This document shows positions 58,918 through 64,000 of a stretch of 64,000 bases of DNA, in pieces. The position numbers and the translations under genes were made by a program. The stretch is from contig JADKEF010000003.1 in assembly GCA_016718135.1 (NCBI GenBank), forward strand, positions 62,001-126,000, read 5' to 3'. Below the pieces are notes generated by a model that worked only from the letters and a program-made list of their open reading frames with translations, was not told the DNA's origin and did no database searches. The stretch is from Acidobacteriota bacterium (GTDB lineage Bacteria; Acidobacteriota; Blastocatellia; Pyrinomonadales; Pyrinomonadaceae). How positions within the stretch are numbered: position 1 is the first letter of the stretch; each line of letters opens with the position of its first letter.

Positions 58918-60024
58918 ATGAGCAAACGAGATTATTACGAAGTACTAGGGGTTTCAAAAACTGCTGGCGATGCCGACATCAAGAAGGCCTATCGTTCGCT
59001 TGCGGTACAATTTCACCCGGACAAGAATCCCGGCGATGCTGCGGCTGAGGAGAAATTCAAAGAGGCCGCCGAGGCGTACTCGGTGCTTTCCGATTCGCAG
59101 AAACGTGCAGCTTACGACCGCTTTGGACATCAGGGCGTAGGTGCCGGAGCGGGCGGAGCCGGCTTTGATGCGGGTTTTTCGAATATGGACGACATATTCG
59201 ATATGTTCGGATTTGGCGATATGTTTGGAGGGCGTACGGGACGTCGGACGACAGTTCAACGCGGCTCGGATCTGCGTTACGATCTCGAGATCACGCTCGA
59301 AAATGCTGCGACCGGCAAGGACGAAAAGCTTCGAATCCCGCGTCTGGAAACGTGTGTCGAGTGCGACGGCGTCGGTGCCGAAAAAGGTACAACGGCCGAG
59401 TCCTGCGTAACCTGTCAGGGCAGCGGCCAAACGCGTTATCAGCAGGGCTTTTTTAGCGTGATGCGCACCTGTGGCAATTGCCAGGGTAAGGGCCAGATCA
59501 TTCGCACGCCCTGTAAGACCTGCCGGGGTGCGGGTCGCGTCGAGAAAGAAAAGACCATCGAGATCAAGATCCCGGCCGGCGTCGAGACCGGCTCGCGTCT
59601 GCGTGTAACCGGCGAAGGCGAAGCGGGTGTCAACGGCGGGCCGTCGGGAGACCTTTTTATCGTCCTCCACGTCAAAGAACACGATAGTTTCGAGCGGCAA
59701 GGCGAGAATCTGTATTCCGTCGCCCCGATCACGTTTGCACAAGCCGCACTCGGTGCTGATATTACAGTTAAGACCCTAGATGGCGAGGAAGAATTGAAGG
59801 TGCCGGCGGGTACGCAGACCGGAACCATCTTCCGCGTCAAAGGCCACGGAATGCCTAATCTAGGTGGACGTGGCAAGGGCGACCTCTTCGTCGCCGTCTC
59901 GCTCGTAACTCCGAAAACACTTACAAAAGAACAACGCAAGCTTCTCGAACAGCTTGCCGAGATCGAGGATGCTGATTTCTCAGACGAGTCTTTTATCGAT
60001 AAAGTAAGAAATATTTTCAGCTAG
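58918..60024 (+). CDS. dnaJ: Co-chaperone DnaJ
   Basis: The J domain (RDYYEVLGVSKTAGDADIKKAYRSLAVQFHPDKNP) holds the HPD motif at about residues 33-35. A Gly-rich stretch (GAGGAGFDAGF) follows, then four CXXCXGXG zinc motifs: CVECDGVG, CVTCQGSG, CGNCQGKG and CKTCRGAG. The C-terminal client-binding domain ends with the usual dimerisation region. The ATG at 58918-58920 is chosen; TTG 58909 would add three residues. It completes hrcA-grpE-dnaK-dnaJ. Confidence 0.96.
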   Translation: MSKRDYYEVLGVSKTAGDADIKKAYRSLAVQFHPDKNPGDAAAEEKFKEAAEAYSVLSDSQKRAAYDRFGHQGVGAGAGGAGFDAGFSNMDDIFDMFGFGDMFGGRTGRRTTVQRGSDLRYDLEITLENAATGKDEKLRIPRLETCVECDGVGAEKGTTAESCVTCQGSGQTRYQQGFFSVMRTCGNCQGKGQIIRTPCKTCRGAGRVEKEKTIEIKIPAGVETGSRLRVTGEGEAGVNGGPSGDLFIVLHVKEHDSFERQGENLYSVAPITFAQAALGADITVKTLDGEEELKVPAGTQTGTIFRVKGHGMPNLGGRGKGDLFVAVSLVTPKTLTKEQRKLLEQLAEIEDADFSDESFIDKVRNIFS

Positions 60025-60030
60025 TCTCGA

Positions 60031-60507
60031 ATGACGATCTCGAACGAACAATTTCGCGCCGCTATGAGCCGCTTTGCTAGCGGCGTCACAGTAATCACGA
60101 CGCGTGACGCAAATGGAGCGGCGCACGGCATCACGGTCAGTGCATTTTGTTCGCTCTCAGCCGAACCGCCGCTCATTCTCGCCTGCATTCATAAGGACAC
60201 GGGCAGCCACTACGCATTTCTCGAGCGACAAGCCTTTGTCGTGCACATCCTCGCCGAGCATCAACGCCATGTTTCCGAGCAATTTGCCTTACCGACGGAT
60301 GACAAGTTCGATGGCATTCCCCCTCTCGACTCAAGCGATGGACTGCCCGTTATCGAAGGTTCGCTCGTAACTCTCGAGTGCGAAATGGTGAATACCTACG
60401 ACGGTGGCGACCACACCATTCTGATCGGCAAGATCGTCTATTCCGAAGTACTCGATGACAAACCCCTGTTATATTTCCATGGCGATTATCGCAAGATCGC
60501 ACCTTAG
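60031..60507 (+). CDS. Flavin reductase domain protein (FMN-binding split barrel)
   Basis: The 158 residues read AMSRFASGVTVITTRDANGAAHGITVSAFCSLSAEPPLILACIHKDTGSH, the flavin-reductase split-barrel pattern with FASGVTVIT and SLSxEPPLI. The C-terminal EGSLVTLECEMVNTYDGGDHTILIGKIV is also family-typical. It probably reduces FMN/FAD for a monooxygenase, but none is nearby. It lies 6 bases after dnaJ, so it may be transcribed with it. Confidence 0.88.
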   Translation: MTISNEQFRAAMSRFASGVTVITTRDANGAAHGITVSAFCSLSAEPPLILACIHKDTGSHYAFLERQAFVVHILAEHQRHVSEQFALPTDDKFDGIPPLDSSDGLPVIEGSLVTLECEMVNTYDGGDHTILIGKIVYSEVLDDKPLLYFHGDYRKIAP

Positions 60508-60582
60508 ATCTCTTTGATACGATTGAATTTTCTGTCTTACCCCTCACTTTTTGCATCTAAAGAATCTTTCTTGATTTTACGT

Positions 60583-62091
60583 ATGAAGCTAAAACTACTC
60601 TTTACCATAAGTGTATTTGCGGTTGCCGCCGCTTCGGCGCAGTCGCCATCCAAGATCGTCTCTCAGGCTAATAAGGCTCTCGGCGGCGAAAAAGCGTTGA
60701 AAGCGATCAGCTCGACGGTTCAAACCGGTAAGATCACCCGACTCTCCGACAACACGACCGGATCGTACTCGGCCTTCGCGTCCGGCGGCTCGTTTTACGG
60801 CAGCCGATATGACCTCAACGGCTTTGAGATCGCTTTCGGATACAACGGCAAATCGGGCTGGGCCAGGGATTCGCGGAACGGGCTCCGCACCATTACGGGC
60901 GAAGCGGGCCGCGACCTTCAGGCGGAGGCTCAATACAGAAATACACGATGGCTCAAGGCAAAAGATGAAAAGGCAAAGCTCACCTCAGGCGGAACCGCAT
61001 TGGTTGGTGGAAAGCAAGCTAATGTCATCCTAATGACGACGGCCAAAGCCGTTCGGTTGAAGCTTTACTTCGACGTGGCAACCGGCATGCTTATTCGCGA
61101 AGATATCCCGCAGGGTAGTAGCGTGAAGTCGTTTGAGTACAGTGATTACCGCCCCGTTAGTGGCATCCAGACGCCGTTTATTATTAAGTCGATAAACGAC
61201 GATGAGACTTACGAGATCAGGCTCCAGGATGTGAAATATAACGTCGCGGTTGCGAGGTCGTCGTTCGATTTCCCGGTCATCTCCAACGAGCCACTGCCCA
61301 ACATTCCTACTCTTCTAGATGAGATCCGGGCGAATGCGGATAAGATCGACGCGATCCTTGAGAATTACAGCTATACCGAGACCCGGATCGAGCGCGACAT
61401 TAACAAGAATGGCGACCTTATCGTAAAGGAATCCGAGAAGCGATCCCTGACCTTTTACAAGGGCTACCGCATTACTCGGACTATCGAGAAGAACGGTAAA
61501 CCGTTGTCTCCGTCCGACCAGGCAAAGGAAGACAAGGAGGCGGAAAAGCAGGTGGCCGAGATCGAGAAGCGGATCGCTGAAAAGGCCCGAAAGGAACAGG
61601 TAAAGAGGGACGTTGGCAGCGGCACCGGCGGTGCTCCGAATGGCGAAGGCCAGCGTATCACCATTGCTGACTCACTTAAGGGCTCGCTGCTCGTCAATCC
61701 CAGACGCGAACGCTTTAAGGGCCGTGACGTTATTGTCTTTGATTACGAGCCCAATCCTGCATATAAGCCGAAGACACGAAATGAAAAGCTTTTCGCCCTT
61801 TGCAACGGCGCTGTCTGGGTCGACAGCGTAACAAAACAAGTCGTACGGCTCGACGCTGTCCTGACTCAAAGTGCGGGCAATTTCCTGGCAAAGGCAAAAC
61901 GGGGAGCTTCATTCTCTATCGAAAACGAACTTGTAAACAACGAGATCTGGCTGCCATCACAGGCTGATATCAATCTGCAGATCAAGATCCTTTTCGCGGG
62001 TATCAATATCAACAACCTGATTAAGTATGGTGATTATCGCCGCTTTGAGACCGAGGTAAAGGATTCAAAGGTTGGCGACGATAAGCCATAG
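60583..62091 (+). CDS. Outer-membrane lipoprotein-sorting-like (LolA-fold) protein
   Basis: The start ATG 60583 gives a signal peptide (KLKLLFTISVFAVAAASAQ). The mature 480 residues have a LolA-like beginning: IVSQANKALGGEKALKAIS and TSGGTALVGGKQANVILMTTAKAVRLKLYFDVATGMLIREDIPQ, a strand pattern of LolA/LolB folds that bind acyl chains. A long central helical insert (PSDQAKEDKEAEKQVAEIEK) is charged, and the end returns to strand-rich sequence. The longer ORF adds 23 residues without support. A terminator follows. Confidence 0.72.
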   Translation: MKLKLLFTISVFAVAAASAQSPSKIVSQANKALGGEKALKAISSTVQTGKITRLSDNTTGSYSAFASGGSFYGSRYDLNGFEIAFGYNGKSGWARDSRNGLRTITGEAGRDLQAEAQYRNTRWLKAKDEKAKLTSGGTALVGGKQANVILMTTAKAVRLKLYFDVATGMLIREDIPQGSSVKSFEYSDYRPVSGIQTPFIIKSINDDETYEIRLQDVKYNVAVARSSFDFPVISNEPLPNIPTLLDEIRANADKIDAILENYSYTETRIERDINKNGDLIVKESEKRSLTFYKGYRITRTIEKNGKPLSPSDQAKEDKEAEKQVAEIEKRIAEKARKEQVKRDVGSGTGGAPNGEGQRITIADSLKGSLLVNPRRERFKGRDVIVFDYEPNPAYKPKTRNEKLFALCNGAVWVDSVTKQVVRLDAVLTQSAGNFLAKAKRGASFSIENELVNNEIWLPSQADINLQIKILFAGININNLIKYGDYRRFETEVKDSKVGDDKP

Positions 62092-62121
62092 AACATGATC
62101 GGATCATTGAAAGGACAAATT

Positions 62122-62148
62122 AAAAGGCGGCCTTGTAGGCCGCCTTTT
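62122..62148 (+). terminator. Intrinsic terminator
   Basis: AAAAGGCGGCC and GGCCGCCTTTT pair over 11 bases around TTGTA, 30 bases after the LolA-like gene, and can also act for the minus-strand gene, because both arms are flanked by A/T runs. Confidence 0.88.
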
Positions 62149-62189
62149 GGTTTGGGGTTGAACGGAAGTTCGTTCGTCGCCTTTGGAGG

Positions 62190-64000
62190 TTAGTCCTGGG
62201 CGATGAAGTCGACCTCCGCGAGGTTTGAGTCGGTGGTCACCGTTCGTGTAGTGAACTGTGCCCGGCGGCTGTTGACGCCTACCGTGTACGTCTCGCCCGG
62301 TGCCACATCGTCGAAACGGTAGTAGCCGAAGGTTCCCGTGGTCACCGTTCGTGCTCTTCCCGTTGCGTCGAGTATCGTCACCTGTGCTCCGCGCACTCCG
62401 CGGCCGTCGGCGGTCGTCACTCTGCCTGAGAGTTCCGTACCTGTTGCCTCCGGCCCCGAGATCAGCACTGCACCGTCAGCGTACTTCGCTTCGAGTGTGT
62501 TGCCCATCGTATCCGACACACCCTTCGGTGCGAGCGAATCGGTCAGTCTCACTCTCGTCTCGCCGCCCGCTGCACCTGCTGCGACATCGAACGTGATCGT
62601 GATCAGGCGTTTGATGTTCGAGCCTATGCCGAGTGGCGTCGTCGAGTCGATCAGGATACCGATACGGCCATTGGCTGCATCGTTCTCATTGATCGTCAGG
62701 ACCGTTCCCTCAGGCATGCCCTCTCCGAGGTTGATCTTCGGATTGGTCAGGCGTGCCGCGTTGTACTCGATCGTAAAGCTCACTGCCGCTTCGTCACCCT
62801 TCGGTGAGTATTCGACACCGAGTCCTATGTTCTGGCCCCGATCTGCTCTCTCCGTCGTTAAGCGGAATTCGCGATCCGTTACCACCTCTGGACGCTCCTC
62901 GACCGGCTCTGTACCCGTGCCAAGTGCTGGAAGCGGTGGCCCGGCCGGTCCGGCCGCTGCCTGTGCTCCGTCCAGGCTGGCTGCGTAGCGTCTCGCCTGT
63001 ACAACGTCTCCCGGCAACAGGGCTCCGTCACCGCGTGTTCCCAGCGGTGCCGCGTCTGCTCTCTGGAACTCGTTGAATGCAGGATCGACCTGATCCAGAT
63101 TTGCGACAAAGCGTCTGACCTGTACCACGTCTGTCGAGGCCACGGTACCGTTACCCGTATTGCGGCCGGCAACGTCGCTCTCGACGCCGTCAACGAACAC
63201 TACGAAGCCATTCGTGAATGTCTTCTGCAGTTCGTTGTTAGCAGCATCCCTGACGCTCTGTGCCGTCGGAGTTGTGCTGAACGTCAGAGCCGCATTTGGC
63301 GGTGCAAATCCGATGTTCGTCTGGAACGTCACATTGGCTATCTCTCTGAGGCCCGCTGCCACTCCGGCTCCCGCCGCTGTGATGCTGATACCCAGTTTGC
63401 CAGGTGTAACGTTTACCGAGGCCACCGCACAGCCTGCTGTACTCGCTCCGCATGTCACCACTGGTGAGAACAGCTTCTCGAGCGGATAGTCGATCGAGAA
63501 TGTCATTACCTTCTCAGTTCCCTGAGACGTCATTCTGATCGGTACCGTTACAGGATTGCCCGGGGTCGCATGGCTGTTCACCACGAAGATGTTTCGCGGT
63601 ATGCCGCCAGGCGAGTTGTAGGCGATGAAGTTAACGCCAGTTACATTTGCTGTCGATGTCACCACGCGGCTCACAGGGTCAAAGACCTTGCCGGCCATCG
63701 TCGGTGTCAGTGTGTACGTCGTTCCGGGAACTCCCGCGATCGTGAAGTTGCCAGAGGCATTGGTCGTCGCCGTTGCTCCGCCCGGTTGTGCCGTGATCAG
63801 CACTCCCGCCAGATTCGTGTTCGGACCGCCCGCTACGAACTGCTGTACATTGCCCGAGATCGACATTCCGTAGGTGTCGGTATCGGTCGATGTGTTGTTC
63901 GTCAGGTTCGGATCGATCACTGTCGGCGGTGCCGTCACCGTCGCCGTGTTGACCAGGGTTCCCGTCTGACCCGCTGCAATGCTCACGTTGGCCGTATACG
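62190..64000 (-). CDS. Large surface protein, C-terminal part: DUF11-like, carboxypeptidase-regulatory-like, cohesin-like and dockerin-like segments
   Basis: The gene runs off the right edge, so about 603 C-terminal residues are seen. They begin with the end of a DUF11-type beta domain (TANVSIAAGQTGTLVNTATV), then a carboxypeptidase-regulatory-like domain (ISGNVQQF...GVLITAQPGGATATTNASGNFTIAGVPG). A cohesin-like domain (NIFVVNSHATPGNPVTVPIRM) follows. A dockerin-like segment with two related units (NGTVASTDVVQVRRFVAN and RGDGALLPGDVVQARRYAAS) is at about 300-345, and a second cohesin-like domain (VLTINENDAANGRIGIL) comes after. The end is another CarboxypepD_reg-like domain (GRVTTADGRGVRGAQVTILD). 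It is a cell-surface adhesion or scaffold protein. Confidence 0.8.
   Translation of the reverse strand, partial: YTANVSIAAGQTGTLVNTATVTAPPTVIDPNLTNNTSTDTDTYGMSISGNVQQFVAGGPNTNLAGVLITAQPGGATATTNASGNFTIAGVPGTTYTLTPTMAGKVFDPVSRVVTSTANVTGVNFIAYNSPGGIPRNIFVVNSHATPGNPVTVPIRMTSQGTEKVMTFSIDYPLEKLFSPVVTCGASTAGCAVASVNVTPGKLGISITAAGAGVAAGLREIANVTFQTNIGFAPPNAALTFSTTPTAQSVRDAANNELQKTFTNGFVVFVDGVESDVAGRNTGNGTVASTDVVQVRRFVANLDQVDPAFNEFQRADAAPLGTRGDGALLPGDVVQARRYAASLDGAQAAAGPAGPPLPALGTGTEPVEERPEVVTDREFRLTTERADRGQNIGLGVEYSPKGDEAAVSFTIEYNAARLTNPKINLGEGMPEGTVLTINENDAANGRIGILIDSTTPLGIGSNIKRLITITFDVAAGAAGGETRVRLTDSLAPKGVSDTMGNTLEAKYADGAVLISGPEATGTELSGRVTTADGRGVRGAQVTILDATGRARTVTTGTFGYYRFDDVAPGETYTVGVNSRRAQFTTRTVTTDSNLAEVDFIAQD

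Noticed and set aside
58954..59742. A 262-codon minus-strand ORF
   Set aside because: It is antisense to dnaJ and shows no recognisable domain.

Overview
The window reads as a chromosomal segment of a diderm, chemoheterotrophic bacterium. Lipid A genes (lpxI, lpxK), a TonB-dependent receptor, a beta-barrel outer-membrane protein and many signal-peptide proteins show an outer membrane. A secreted tricorn-like protease, an M28 peptidase, a subtilase, a D-aminoacylase-like hydrolase and intergenic DNA full of small palindromes suggest Acidobacteriota, probably Blastocatellia. That assignment is inference, because there is no rRNA gene here. Gene density is high, on both strands, with no prophage, intact insertion sequence or CRISPR array.

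Layout. 0-15 kb: a cut-off outer-membrane protein, an unknown protein, rdgB, tRNA-Pro, HU, a GT-C-like membrane protein, tmRNA, murI-rph, a D-aminoacylase-like hydrolase, and fabG-rhomboid-trmB. 15-23 kb: def with a zinc-ribbon protein, then a five-gene minus-strand polysaccharide operon (wecB, XrtA-type deacetylase/GT2 fusion, FAD oxidoreductase, deacetylase, GT39-like transferase). 23-38 kb: TonB receptor, ferredoxin, glpX, a repeat-rich gap, subtilase, rsmI, M28 peptidase, and lpxI divergent from a tricorn-like protease. 38-48.7 kb: ferritin-like protein, lipA, superoxide dismutase, ferredoxin, thioesterase, a bacterial STT3-like membrane protein with a lipoprotein, an AI-2E-type permease, lpxK, trpD-trpG. 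48.7-64 kb: two large envelope proteins of unknown function, a dienoyl-CoA-reductase-like SDR, a 744-base gene-free repeat island, a SprT-like metalloprotein, the heat-shock operon hrcA-grpE-dnaK-dnaJ, a flavin reductase, a LolA-like protein, and the C-terminal part of a surface protein with cohesin-like and dockerin-like segments.

Three observations stand out. First, three long genes (17.4-18.3, 19.9-21.6 and 34.3-37.5 kb) each carry one surplus base that splits an otherwise complete protein. Second, short inverted repeats occur repeatedly at gene ends, overlapping stop codons, and even inside lpxK, where they encode extra loops. Third, two arrays of a 19-base tandem repeat with core TTATCGGC lie about 26.6 kb apart in opposite orientation. 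No complete novel defence or mobile system was found; the most original material is the repeat ecology, the polysaccharide locus and the STT3-like gene.
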